A DNA stretch of 35,464 bases. Origin: Oscillospiraceae bacterium (GTDB taxonomy: Bacteria; Bacillota; Clostridia; Oscillospirales; Oscillospiraceae). Under the pieces are notes generated by a model. That model did no database searches. It was not told where the DNA came from and saw nothing but the letters and a program-made list of their open reading frames with translations. This document shows positions 23,636 to 31,735 of this stretch, one piece after another (the first letter of the stretch is position 1; the number at the start of each line of letters is the position of its first letter). The DNA is taken from assembly GCA_021201735.1 (NCBI GenBank), contig JAJQEJ010000080.1, positions 1-35,464 on the forward strand, in the 5' to 3' direction. The translations under genes and the position numbers were made by a program.

Positions 23636-23652
23636 CATATAAAACATATATG
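23636..23652 (+). promoter_or_regulatory. CymR-type operator at cysK
   Basis: CATATAAAACATATATG, i.e. CATATA-N5-TATATG, sits where transcription should begin and would act as a block to initiation or early elongation. A weaker partial copy (ATAAAACATAT at 23562-23572) lies between the two promoters. Confidence 0.75.
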
Positions 23653-23687
23653 AATTGAGGACGCGCAGGATTAGGGAGGTAATTATC

Positions 23688-24620
23688 ATGTCCAATGTAT
23701 ATCACAGTCTGGTTGAACTCATCGGCAAAACCCCGCTGTTGGAGCTTACCAACTATGAAAAGAAGCACAATTTGAACGCCAAACTCCTTGCCAAGCTGGA
23801 GTATTTTAACCCGGCGGGGAGCGTGAAAGACCGGATTGCAAAGGCAATGATCGAATCTGCTGAGGAAAAAGGGCTGTTAAACGCCCAGTCCGTCATCATT
23901 GAGCCGACGAGCGGCAACACCGGCATCGGGCTTGCCTCCGTCGCCGCGGCGCGCGGCTACCGCATCATCCTCACTATGCCGGAGACGATGAGCGTAGAGC
24001 GCCGAAACCTGCTCAAAGCCTATGGCGCGGAGCTGGTGCTGACCGAGGGCAGCAAAGGCATGCCCGGCGCGATCGCCAGAGCTGAGGAGCTGGCAAAGGA
24101 AATCCCGCATTCCTTTATCCCCGGTCAGTTTGTAAACCCCGCCAATCCGGAGGCCCACAGAAAGACCACCGGCCCCGAAATCTGGGAAGATACGGACGGC
24201 AACGTGGACCTTCTGGTGGCGGGGGTCGGCACCGGCGGCACGATCACCGGCGTGGGCGAATATCTGAAATCAAAAAACCCGAACATCAAAATTGTGGCGG
24301 TCGAGCCGGACGCGTCGCCGGTGCTCTCCGGCGGCAAGGTGGGCCCCCATAAGATTCAGGGCATCGGCGCGGGCTTTGTCCCGGAGGTGCTGAACACCTC
24401 GGTCTACGACGAAATCATCCGCGTGACGAATGACGACGCCTTTGCCGCAGGACGTGAGCTATCGAAGTCGGAGGGACTGCTCATCGGCATCTCGGCGGGC
24501 GCAGCCATCTGGGCGGCGACGCAGCTTGCGCAGCGGGGCGAAAACGCGGGGAAACATATCGTCGTCATCCTGCCGGACGGCGGCGACCGCTATCTCTCCA
24601 CCCCGCTCTTCTCTGATTGA
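23688..24620 (+). CDS. cysK: Cysteine synthase (O-acetylserine sulfhydrylase)
   Basis: 310 residues, standard length. It makes cysteine from O-acetylserine and sulfide. The PLP Lys47 is in NPAGSVKDR, the substrate loop TSGNTG spans 74-79, the phosphate-binding GTGGT follows, and ISAGAA is near the C-terminus. GGGAGG lies 8 nt before the ATG at 23688. It has its own promoter with a CymR-type operator and is followed by mnmA after 11 bp, so the sulfur donor for tRNA thiolation and cysteine supply are co-transcribed. In CymR systems CysK itself is a co-repressor partner, which would fit this divergent arrangement. Confidence 0.96.
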   Translation: MSNVYHSLVELIGKTPLLELTNYEKKHNLNAKLLAKLEYFNPAGSVKDRIAKAMIESAEEKGLLNAQSVIIEPTSGNTGIGLASVAAARGYRIILTMPETMSVERRNLLKAYGAELVLTEGSKGMPGAIARAEELAKEIPHSFIPGQFVNPANPEAHRKTTGPEIWEDTDGNVDLLVAGVGTGGTITGVGEYLKSKNPNIKIVAVEPDASPVLSGGKVGPHKIQGIGAGFVPEVLNTSVYDEIIRVTNDDAFAAGRELSKSEGLLIGISAGAAIWAATQLAQRGENAGKHIVVILPDGGDRYLSTPLFSD

Positions 24621-24631
24621 CGCATCCAAAT

Positions 24632-25708
24632 ATGTCGGAGCGCATCATGGTTGCCATGAGCGGCGGCGTGGACAGCGCAGTCGCGGCAGCCCTGCTCGTG
24701 CGGCAGGGGTACGCGGTCTGCGGGACGACGCTTAAGCTCTTTTCCGAGGGCGACATTCTGCCGCAAAAAACGGGCCGCACCTGCTGCGCCCTCTCAGATG
24801 TGGAGGACGCGCGGGGCGTCGCCCGCCGACTCGGCATACCGTATTATGTGCTGAACTACAGCGACCGCTTCCGCCGGGATGTCATCTGCCGCTTTGCCGC
24901 TGCCTACCGGCGCGGAGAGACGCCGAACCCCTGCATTGACTGCAACCGCTACATCAAATTTGCGGCTCTTTTGTCGCGTGCCATGCTGTTGCAACTGGAC
25001 TGCATCGCGACCGGACACTACGCGCAGACCGCTTATGACGCGCGGACGGGGCGCTATCTGCTGAAAAAGGCGGTCGACCGGGCAAAGGATCAGACCTATG
25101 TGCTCTATGGGATGACGCAGGAACAGCTACGCCACACCCGGTTCCCCCTCGGCTCCCTCACCAAACAGGAAGTCCGCCGGTACGCGGCGGACTTCGGCTT
25201 CGATAACGCCCAAAAACCGGACAGTCAGGACATCTGCTTTGTCCCAGACGGCGATTACGCCTCCTTTTTGGTGGATACGCTCGGCATACCCGCCCATCCC
25301 GGTCACTTTACCGACCGGGACGGGCGGATACTCGGCGTCCACAGGGGGCTGCTCCGCTACACTGTGGGCCAGCGCAGGGGCCTGGGGCTGAGTCTGAACA
25401 GGCCGATGTATGTGCTTTCAAAGGAAGCCTCTTCCAACACCGTCGTCTTAGGCGATGAGGCGGCGCTTTACCGCAGCACCATGATGGTAAGAGACGTCAA
25501 TTGGATTTCCTTTCCCACACTCACCGCGCCCATGGATGCTATGGTAAAAACCCGGTACAACCAGCGGGAGGCCCCCGCTGTCCTCACGCCCCTGGCAGAT
25601 GGCCGCGTATTGGTGACCTTCCAGACGCCCCAGCGGGCGATCACGCCCGGTCAGGCGGCAGTTTTCTATCAGGGTGATGTTGTACTCGGCGGCGGTTCTA
25701 TCGTCTGA
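24632..25708 (+). CDS. mnmA: tRNA 2-thiouridine(34) synthase MnmA
   Basis: 358 residues. It thiolates U34 of tRNA-Lys, -Glu and -Gln using ATP and persulfide sulfur. The PP-loop SGGVDS is at residues 10-15, the first catalytic Cys region is NPCIDCN, and the second is SQDICFVPDGDY. YTVGQRRGLG and the C-terminal beta-barrel are complete. The ATG at 24632 has no good ribosome binding site, so translation is probably coupled to cysK, which ends 11 bp upstream; the in-frame TTG at 24617 overlaps that stop. Its 3' end overlaps the convergent histidine kinase gene by 40 bp. Confidence 0.94.
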   Translation: MSERIMVAMSGGVDSAVAAALLVRQGYAVCGTTLKLFSEGDILPQKTGRTCCALSDVEDARGVARRLGIPYYVLNYSDRFRRDVICRFAAAYRRGETPNPCIDCNRYIKFAALLSRAMLLQLDCIATGHYAQTAYDARTGRYLLKKAVDRAKDQTYVLYGMTQEQLRHTRFPLGSLTKQEVRRYAADFGFDNAQKPDSQDICFVPDGDYASFLVDTLGIPAHPGHFTDRDGRILGVHRGLLRYTVGQRRGLGLSLNRPMYVLSKEASSNTVVLGDEAALYRSTMMVRDVNWISFPTLTAPMDAMVKTRYNQREAPAVLTPLADGRVLVTFQTPQRAITPGQAAVFYQGDVVLGGGSIV

Positions 25709-27147
25709 GGCAGTACGATGGTCATGCGGGTGCCGACCCCCTTCCACGAGAGCACCTCAAACCACCCGCCGTGCCGGTCGACAATCCACTTGGCGATGGA
25801 CAGGCCCAGTCCCGTCCCGCCGGTCTGGCGCGCGCGGGATTCATCGGTGCGGTAGAAACGGTCAAAAATGTGGGGAATGGCCTCGGCCTCCATCCCCTGC
25901 CCCTCGTCCTGCACCGCAATTCTCGCATTCCTCCCGTCCATGGTGACGGTGAGGGTAATGGTGCCGCCCGGCGGGGTATATTTGATGCTGTTATCCACCA
26001 GAATGCGCAACGCCTGCTTGAGCAGCCCGTTATCGCCTGAGATAACGACCTCCTCCAGCTGGGCAATAAAAATGTGGTTCTCATCAATCACCTCGCTCGC
26101 TCGCAACACCTCTCCTACCATCTCGTGCAGGGCGAAGCGGGTCACATGCAGCTGCATGGATTCGTTGTCCCCGCGGACGAGAAACAGCAGCTGCTCCACA
26201 AGGGATTTCATCGCGCTCGCCTCCGCCTGAATGGCGTCAATCGCCTCCTGCCGGGTTTCGGGATTGTCCTTCCCCCAGCGGTTGAGGAGGCTTGCATACC
26301 CCTGAATGACCGCAATCGGCGTGCGCAGCTCGTGGGACGCATCGGAGACAAAGCGCATCTGGGCGCTAAAGCCGCTGTCGAGCCGCTCCAGCATGGCATT
26401 GATGGACGCGCCCAGCACTTGCAGCTCCGACTGCCCCTCCGGCAGGGAGATACGGGTATCCAGATGACTCTCGTTGATCTCCCCCAGCGTTGCCGTCAAT
26501 GTTTTTATGGCCTCCGGCGAAAGTCCGGGGGCCGTTGTAATTTTGTTTGCAGCAGCCGCGAAGTCCTGTATGGGCCGCAGGACGCGCCCAATGGCCTTTG
26601 CATTGCGGAAGGGATAGCAGGCCAGCATAATCAGCTCCACCAGCAGCAGCACCCGCATCATCCAGATAAATACAGTCGCGCCCCATTCCAGATGGATGGT
26701 GATGGCGTAGGCGGACGGCCCATAGTCAAACTCCACCGTGTACTCCGCTCCCATGCCCGGGCGCAACGCGCTGAGCCGGAAGATTGATATAACGTTGGGC
26801 AGCTGGATACTGCGCAGCCCCGGCGTAACCTCTCCGGGCAGCGGAATATCCGGCAGCGCGACGCCGGATGGGGCACGGTCCAGCTCCGCTACGGTATATT
26901 CTCCCGCCTCCATCCACGCGGCGCTCTCCTGCGTCGGCAGTCCGTTTGTCTCAATGAGTCCAAAGACCGCGGCGCAGCGCGCCTCCGACCAGACCAGCAG
27001 GCCCGCGCAAACGAGCGCGACCAGCAGCAGATCCAGCCCGACAAACGTCAGCAGCAGGCGGACAAACTGGCGTATATTCAATTGCCGGACGAGGGAGAAT
27101 TTCAGCCCCTTCGCCGGTTTCGCGCCCGATTTGCGAGACCGCGGCAT
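25669..27147 (-). CDS. Sensor histidine kinase
   Basis: 492 residues. TM1 (about 31-53) and TM2 (about 158-180) flank an extracellular sensor region of about 105 residues; a HAMP-like linker (about 181-235) follows. The phospho-acceptor His272 is in DASHELRTPIAVIQGY. The ATP-binding domain has the N-box LVDNSIKYTPPGG, G1 DEGQG (414-418), the F-box IFDRFYR and G2 GGTGLGLS (443-450). It would autophosphorylate and pass phosphate to the response regulator encoded 38 bp upstream. The signal is unknown. The 3' end overlaps mnmA on the other strand by 40 bp. A G-rich ribosome binding site precedes the ATG. Confidence 0.95.
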   Translation of the reverse strand: MPRSRKSGAKPAKGLKFSLVRQLNIRQFVRLLLTFVGLDLLLVALVCAGLLVWSEARCAAVFGLIETNGLPTQESAAWMEAGEYTVAELDRAPSGVALPDIPLPGEVTPGLRSIQLPNVISIFRLSALRPGMGAEYTVEFDYGPSAYAITIHLEWGATVFIWMMRVLLLVELIMLACYPFRNAKAIGRVLRPIQDFAAAANKITTAPGLSPEAIKTLTATLGEINESHLDTRISLPEGQSELQVLGASINAMLERLDSGFSAQMRFVSDASHELRTPIAVIQGYASLLNRWGKDNPETRQEAIDAIQAEASAMKSLVEQLLFLVRGDNESMQLHVTRFALHEMVGEVLRASEVIDENHIFIAQLEEVVISGDNGLLKQALRILVDNSIKYTPPGGTITLTVTMDGRNARIAVQDEGQGMEAEAIPHIFDRFYRTDESRARQTGGTGLGLSIAKWIVDRHGGWFEVLSWKGVGTRMTIVLPQTIEPPPSTTSP

Positions 27148-27185
27148 GGCGCTTCCCCCCCTTTTATATGCGAGCCGCCGCCGGC

Positions 27186-27890
27186 TTATCCCGCGGCAGG
27201 CGGCTGTCCCTCCTTAATGACGTATCCCACACCGCGCACGGTGTGAATGAGCTTGCAGGCAAAATGGTCGTCAATCTTTGCGCGGAGAAAGCGGATGTAG
27301 ACATCCACCGCGTTGGTCTCCCCGGCAAAATCGAAGCCCCAGACCTGATCGAGCAGCGTCTCGCGGGATACCACCTTTTCCTTGTGCTCGAGCAGATAGC
27401 GCAGTAGGTCAAATTCCCGCCGCGTCAGCTCTACCCGCGTATCACGAACCGTCACCTCGTACCGTTCGGTATCCATTTGCAGCGGGCCTGCCGTCAGTAC
27501 ATTGGCTGCCACATCGCCCGGCGCCCCTTCCCGCTTGCGCAGCGCGGCGCGGATGCGGGCGAGCAGCTCCTCAATTGCAAACGGCTTTGTGATATAGTCG
27601 TCCGCCCCCATATCCAGTCCCGTCACCTTGTCCACCACCGTATCCCGCGCGGTAAGCATGATGACGGGGATTGTCGTCTCCCTGCGCAGGCGGCGCAACA
27701 CCTCGATGCCCGACATGACAGGCAGCATGATATCGAGCAGCACCAGATCAAAGTCCCCACTGCGCGCCCGGTCGAGTCCGGTTTTCCCGTCAAACGCCTT
27801 TTCCACGGTATAGTTCTCGTATTGCAGCTCCAGCTCTACCATACGCGCCAGATTTTCCTCATCCTCCACAAGCAGAATACGCCCCTGCAT
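27186..27890 (-). CDS. OmpR-family response regulator
   Basis: 234 residues. The receiver domain has the acidic pair VEDEE, phospho-acceptor Asp53 in LVLLDIMLP, Thr80 and Lys102 in ITKPF. The C-terminal winged helix (about 135-228) has ELTRREFDLLRYLLEH and VDVYIRFLRAKID plus VRGVGYVI, typical of OmpR/PhoB proteins. GGAGGAG lies about 7 nt before the ATG. It is the middle gene of an operon with a DUF4342 membrane protein upstream (13-bp gap) and its histidine kinase downstream. Confidence 0.96.
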   Translation of the reverse strand: MQGRILLVEDEENLARMVELELQYENYTVEKAFDGKTGLDRARSGDFDLVLLDIMLPVMSGIEVLRRLRRETTIPVIMLTARDTVVDKVTGLDMGADDYITKPFAIEELLARIRAALRKREGAPGDVAANVLTAGPLQMDTERYEVTVRDTRVELTRREFDLLRYLLEHKEKVVSRETLLDQVWGFDFAGETNAVDVYIRFLRAKIDDHFACKLIHTVRGVGYVIKEGQPPAAG

Positions 27891-27903
27891 TCCTTGCTCC
27901 TCC

Positions 27904-28497
27904 TTACGTCCGTGCTCTCTTTTGCCCCGTGATGCACACCTGCAGCTGATCCGTCCATGCGCACATACTCTCCTTCAGCGCGTCAAACGCCCTGCGCACG
28001 CTTTCCCTATATGCCCCATACGCAGAAATCCGGTACCTGCATCCGATCAGCGCCGCGCACAATAAAATCGGTACGGTAATCCAAAAAAAGGCCAGAACAA
28101 GGATGATCACCACAACAAGCGGCAGTGACGTCAGCACCGCTCCGCGCCAATAGACATCAAACTGGCACCGAAAGGTGTAAAGCAACATCCATGCGCTTTT
28201 TTTGAGCAGATCCTTTGTCCGCGCCCAGAGCTGCCGCCACAGGGAACCTGCCGCCTGTTCTTTCCCTGCGTCCGTCTGCTCCTGCCGTGTCGCAGGCGCG
28301 TGATGCACCTCAGGCTGCGCGCCCTGCTTTGTCGCGTAGGCCCCGCCATTTCCGCCGGAAATCTTGCCCGCCTGCTCCAACAGAATCAGCGCGGCGAGCA
28401 AATCCCCGCCGGACTGCTCCAGCGCCCATCTTGCATCCTCGTAGGATACGCTCGCCTTTTCACGCAAACGCTCCACCTGATCCAGTGTAACCGCCAT
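27904..28497 (-). CDS. DUF4342 (UBA-like) membrane protein
   Basis: 197 residues. The N-terminal 45 residues (LDQVERLREKASVSYEDARWALEQSGGDLLAALILLE) form a UBA-like three-helix motif as in DUF4342 and the EF-Ts N-domain. A polar linker (about 48-90) and one or two transmembrane segments (about 120-150, LPLVVVIILVLAFFWITVPILLCA) follow. GGAG lies upstream of the ATG at 28497; the longer open frame upstream is antisense to a repeat-containing gene. It is the first gene of an operon with a response regulator and histidine kinase, suggesting an envelope-related accessory role, but the function is unknown. Confidence 0.85.
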   Translation of the reverse strand: MAVTLDQVERLREKASVSYEDARWALEQSGGDLLAALILLEQAGKISGGNGGAYATKQGAQPEVHHAPATRQEQTDAGKEQAAGSLWRQLWARTKDLLKKSAWMLLYTFRCQFDVYWRGAVLTSLPLVVVIILVLAFFWITVPILLCAALIGCRYRISAYGAYRESVRRAFDALKESMCAWTDQLQVCITGQKRART

Positions 28498-28634
28498 GAC
28501 CCTCACTCCTTTTGCGCCGCGCCCGTAAAAAGTATCTTCTTTTCGTCTATTATACCGGAACAGGAAATAAAATAAAATTGTATTGACATTAAAATTTGCT
28601 TTAATTTTTGGCATATAAAACGGCAAGCGTGCTC

Positions 28635-28664
28635 TTGACAACGGAACACCCGGCACTATATAAT
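28635..28664 (+). promoter_or_regulatory. Promoter of the 11-residue-repeat gene
   Basis: TTGACA (28635-28640), 18-bp spacer, TATAAT (28659-28664). Confidence 0.85.
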
Positions 28665-28680
28665 ACAACGGCAAGGGGTG

Positions 28681-29151
28681 ATGGATTTGGAAAATAAAGA
28701 GATGCTTGCCGCCATCCAAGAGATGTTTACCCAGCAGAAAGCCGAGACGAAGGAACTTTTGGCACAGCAGGAAATCACGACAAAAGAGCTCTTGACGCAG
28801 CAGGAAATCACGACAAAAGAGCTCTTGGCGCAGCAGGAAATCACGACAAAAGAGCTCTTGACGCAGCAGGAAATCACGACAAAAGAGCTCTTGGCGCAGC
28901 AGGAAATCAGGACAAAAGAGCTCTTGGCGCAGCAAAAAGCCGAGATTTTGGATGAAACCACGCGTAATATAAAATTTTTACTGGACACAGAAGTACAAAC
29001 CAGGTTCAATCTTCTGGCCGAAGGGCAGCAAATCATACTGGAGAAGCTGGTGCCCGCTTCCCGTGTGGAAGCATTAGAGGAAGATGTACAGGTTCTAAAA
29101 ACAGCGGTTCGGCAACTCAGCGAAGATATGGAACAGCTGAAGAGAGCATAA
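28681..29151 (+). CDS. Coiled-coil protein with 11-residue repeats, hypothetical
   Basis: 156 residues, wholly helical in appearance, with no signal peptide or membrane segment. Six consecutive 11-residue units of the form QQEITTKELLA (residues 18-83) are followed by a non-repeated coiled coil ending in a heptad-like EALEEDVQVLKTAVRQLSED. Hendecad repeats form straight or right-handed coiled coils. The DNA units are nearly identical, so recent expansion is likely and copy number may vary between strains. The ribosome binding site AAGGGG is only 2 nt from the ATG at 28681; TTG at 28687 is an alternative start. It has its own promoter and terminator and lies between two envelope-type clusters. 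I do not recognise a family. Confidence 0.75.
   Translation: MDLENKEMLAAIQEMFTQQKAETKELLAQQEITTKELLTQQEITTKELLAQQEITTKELLTQQEITTKELLAQQEIRTKELLAQQKAEILDETTRNIKFLLDTEVQTRFNLLAEGQQIILEKLVPASRVEALEEDVQVLKTAVRQLSEDMEQLKRA
28732..28929 (+). repeat. Six tandem 33-bp repeats inside a coiled-coil gene
   Basis: Units start at 28732, 28765, 28798, 28831, 28864 and 28897. Units 2-5 are identical apart from the last codon, which alternates between Thr (ACG) and Ala (GCG) in register. Unit 6 has one substitution (Thr to Arg) and unit 1 is diverged. The alternation suggests expansion as a 66-bp double unit. Confidence 0.92.
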
Positions 29152-29160
29152 TGAATGATA

Positions 29161-29196
29161 AAAAAGACGGTGTAGGATTTTCCTTGCCGTCTTTTT
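29161..29196 (+). terminator. Terminator of the coiled-coil gene
   Basis: AAAAAGACGG (29161-29170) pairs perfectly with CCGTCTTTTT (29187-29196), which provides the T run. Confidence 0.85.
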
Positions 29197-29265
29197 GTTT
29201 TCTCTTTATGATATACCGATCATCTGCCAAAATCAAGTGCGGAGCGCCAACAACCCGTTTCCGCC

Positions 29266-29294
29266 TTGACACGCCCCCTTTCAGACGGTACAAT
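29266..29294 (+). promoter_or_regulatory. Promoter of the XpaC-TelA-LemA-TPM operon
   Basis: TTGACA (29266-29271), 17-bp spacer, TACAAT (29289-29294), 48 nt before the xpaC-like start codon. Confidence 0.85.
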
Positions 29295-29342
29295 AACAGG
29301 GAACAAATCAGGATGCACCACCGCAAGAAAAGGATGGTTGCC

Positions 29343-29996
29343 ATGGCAACAATAAAAAAACCTTCCGTCGCTCCCATTTATCTTTTCGCACTTGTCTGGA
29401 TCATCTGGGGGCTCTTTCTCCCGCTGTACACCACGCCGCAGGTGATCCTCGCCGCCGTGGTCTCCATCGCGGTTTACTTCATCGCGCGAAAATGCTTCCG
29501 CCCGCGCATTCTCGTTGTGCTATATCCCATCCCGGAGCCTGTCTCCACCGGAGACGAAGCGCTGGACGCGCTGATTGCTGAACGCGACCGCGCGCTATCT
29601 GAAATGCGCCGACTCAACGACAGCATTCAAAACGAGACCATCTCCGCCCAGATTGACCATCTGGAAGAGATGGCGGGAAAAATCATCAACCACGTGGTGT
29701 CCCATCCGGAAAAGTTGCCGCAGATCCGAAAATTCATGACCTACTACCTCCCCACCACCCTGAAGCTGCTCAACGCTTACGACCGCATGTCCGATGCGGG
29801 GGTTGCAGGGGCCAATATCGACGGCACCACGGGGAAAATCGAGGTCATGATGGCGCAGATTGTACAGGCATTTGACAAACAGCTCGACGCCCTCTTTGGC
29901 ACTGAGGCGCTGGATATCTCCACGGATATCGCCGTGCTCGAGCAGATGCTCGCCCGCGAGGGCATCGGCGGCAGCCAGCTCGGCGGCGACGCATAA
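29343..29996 (+). CDS. XpaC-like protein (5-bromo-4-chloroindolyl phosphate hydrolysis family)
   Basis: 217 residues. Two N-terminal membrane segments (about 11-29 and 32-48) are followed by a helical cytoplasmic domain containing FMTYYLPTTLKLLNAYDRM, the hallmark of the XpaC family. Despite the family name no phosphatase motif is visible, and these proteins are known mainly as partners of TelA. AAAGGA lies about 9 nt before the ATG at 29343; the frame is open upstream through the promoter and was trimmed. It is the first gene of a four-gene operon. Confidence 0.88.
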   Translation: MATIKKPSVAPIYLFALVWIIWGLFLPLYTTPQVILAAVVSIAVYFIARKCFRPRILVVLYPIPEPVSTGDEALDALIAERDRALSEMRRLNDSIQNETISAQIDHLEEMAGKIINHVVSHPEKLPQIRKFMTYYLPTTLKLLNAYDRMSDAGVAGANIDGTTGKIEVMMAQIVQAFDKQLDALFGTEALDISTDIAVLEQMLAREGIGGSQLGGDA

Positions 29997-30050
29997 ATCG
30001 CTCCAGCGCGCGATACACTATTTTTAGAAGCAGGAAAGGATGTTATTCTT

Positions 30051-31229
30051 ATGGCAGATACGTCTGAAATGGCCCCGCAGCTCACCCTCACCCCGGATAT
30101 GAACGCCACCACTGCCGTACCCGAAGCGCCGCAGCTGACCTTTGACCCGAACGCGGCCCAGAGTGTGCAGCATCTTGCCGCGGAGACCCCGCCCCCGGAT
30201 TTGGACGAGAGCAAGCTCAGTGAGTCCGAGCGGAAAATGGTCAATGATTTCGCCTCTAAAATCGACATCACCGACGCAAATATCGTCCTCCAATACGGTG
30301 CCGCGGCGCAGAAGAACATTGCCGATTTCTCTGAGAGCACGCTCAATTCGGTGCGCACCAAGGATTTAGGCGAGGTAGGCGCGGCGCTCTCCTCCCTCGT
30401 CGTGGAGCTCAAGCATCTGGATACGGACGACAAGAAGGGCAAGTCCGGCTTCTTCCAGAAAAAGCGCGCCAGTCTTGAGACGATGAAGGCTTCCTACTCC
30501 AAGGCCGAGACCAACGTCAACAAAATCGTCGAGATGCTCGAGCAGCACCAGATCACCCTCATGAAGGACATCGCCATGCTCGACCAGATGTATGACCTGA
30601 ACACAAAGTATTACAAAGAGCTGACCATGTACATCCTCGCAGGCAAAAAGCGCCTGCAGCAGGTACAGGAAAACGAGCTGGCTTCCCTGCGCAAGAAAGC
30701 CGCCGATAGCGGGCTGCAGGAGGATGCGCAGGCTTACAATGACCTGGCCAACATGTGCACCCGCTTTGAAAAGAAGATCCACGACCTGGAGCTCACGCGG
30801 ATGATCTCCATCCAGATGGGGCCGCAGACCCGCCTGCTCCAGAACAACGACACGCTGGTGCTGGAGAAGATTCAGTCCTCTCTGGTCAATACCATCCCCC
30901 TGTGGAAGAGCCAGATGGTGCTGTCGCTGGGCCTGGAGCACTCCCAGCAGGCGACCGCGGCGCAGAGCGCCGTGACCGACATGACCAACGAGCTACTGAA
31001 AAAGAACGCAGATATGCTCAAAATGGGCACCATAAAGACCGCCAAAGAGGCCGAACGCGGCGTGGTGGACATCCAGACCCTGCAGCACACCAACGAGAGC
31101 CTCATTTCCACCCTAGACGAGGTCATGCGCATTCAGAACGAGGGCGCGCAAAAGCGGCGGGAAGCCGAGGTGGAGCTCGGCCGCATTGAAGGCGACCTGA
31201 AGAAAAAGCTTCTGGAACTGCGAGGCTAG
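30051..31229 (+). CDS. telA: Toxic anion resistance protein TelA family
   Basis: 392 residues, the usual length of TelA/KlaA proteins. A disordered N-terminus of about 55 residues is followed by an all-helical body with long coiled coils; KAETNVNKIVEMLEQHQITLMKDIAMLDQMYDLN and MQMG-like SIQMGPQTRLLQNND are recognisable family stretches. TelA was first linked to tellurite resistance and is generally tied to envelope-stress or toxic-anion tolerance; the mechanism is not known. It has no membrane segment and probably works with the XpaC-like protein encoded 54 bp upstream. The LemA-like gene begins 2 bp after its stop. Confidence 0.93.
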   Translation: MADTSEMAPQLTLTPDMNATTAVPEAPQLTFDPNAAQSVQHLAAETPPPDLDESKLSESERKMVNDFASKIDITDANIVLQYGAAAQKNIADFSESTLNSVRTKDLGEVGAALSSLVVELKHLDTDDKKGKSGFFQKKRASLETMKASYSKAETNVNKIVEMLEQHQITLMKDIAMLDQMYDLNTKYYKELTMYILAGKKRLQQVQENELASLRKKAADSGLQEDAQAYNDLANMCTRFEKKIHDLELTRMISIQMGPQTRLLQNNDTLVLEKIQSSLVNTIPLWKSQMVLSLGLEHSQQATAAQSAVTDMTNELLKKNADMLKMGTIKTAKEAERGVVDIQTLQHTNESLISTLDEVMRIQNEGAQKRREAEVELGRIEGDLKKKLLELRG

Positions 31230-31231
31230 GC

Positions 31232-31735
31232 ATGAAAGCGTTGCAATCGCGCCGGGTGGCCGCACTGATCGCCGTGGTCGTGGTGGTACTGTCCCTTTTG
31301 CTCGGCGGCGGGCGCTCCCTGTGCGCGGCGCGGGCGAATGTCTACCGCGCAGACAGCACCTATGCGGAGGACACGGCAAGCCTGCGCGCCATCGCATCCA
31401 ATCTCTGCTCCGTTTGCAGCCGTTATCCCACTCTGGCAGAGTCGGACGAAAGCCTGTCTACTTTACAGTATCTGCTGAAAGAGGAGCCGGATCATCTCAC
31501 CGAGATTAATAGCGCATTTGACCGTTTACTCTCTCTGGCGGCGGAGACCACCCTGTCGGAAAAAGACACCGCCTATATGGCCGACTTTACGACGGATATG
31601 AAAGCCATCCGGAGTATCCTCTCCCACAGCACCTATAACGAGCGGGCACAGGCGTATAATGCAATGCTGCAAACCGCCTTCCCCGCCCGGGCGCTGGCCG
31701 CGCTCTTTCAAATTGAACCTTTGGAGATATTCTAA
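31232..31735 (+). CDS. LemA-like membrane-anchored protein
   Basis: 167 residues. One N-terminal membrane segment (about 10-27) is followed by a helical domain. The C-terminal NERAQAYNAMLQTAFPARALAALFQIEPLEIF matches the end of LemA proteins (YN..i..FPa..iA.lf.f), although the rest is diverged and the N-terminal region is shorter than usual. LemA proteins commonly occur next to TPM-domain genes, as here. Its stop codon overlaps the following start (TAATG), and it starts 2 bp after telA, so the operon is tightly coupled. The function is unknown but probably concerns the envelope. Confidence 0.8.
   Translation: MKALQSRRVAALIAVVVVVLSLLLGGGRSLCAARANVYRADSTYAEDTASLRAIASNLCSVCSRYPTLAESDESLSTLQYLLKEEPDHLTEINSAFDRLLSLAAETTLSEKDTAYMADFTTDMKAIRSILSHSTYNERAQAYNAMLQTAFPARALAALFQIEPLEIF

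Noticed and set aside
28732-28929. CRISPR-like array
   Set aside because: The units are contiguous without spacers and keep an open reading frame, so they are coding tandem repeats.
28498-28935. Minus-strand N-terminal extension of the DUF4342 gene with repeats
   Set aside because: The repeated Leu/Arg/Phe units are the antisense of the 33-bp repeats of the coiled-coil gene; the DUF4342 domain starts at 28497 with a ribosome binding site.
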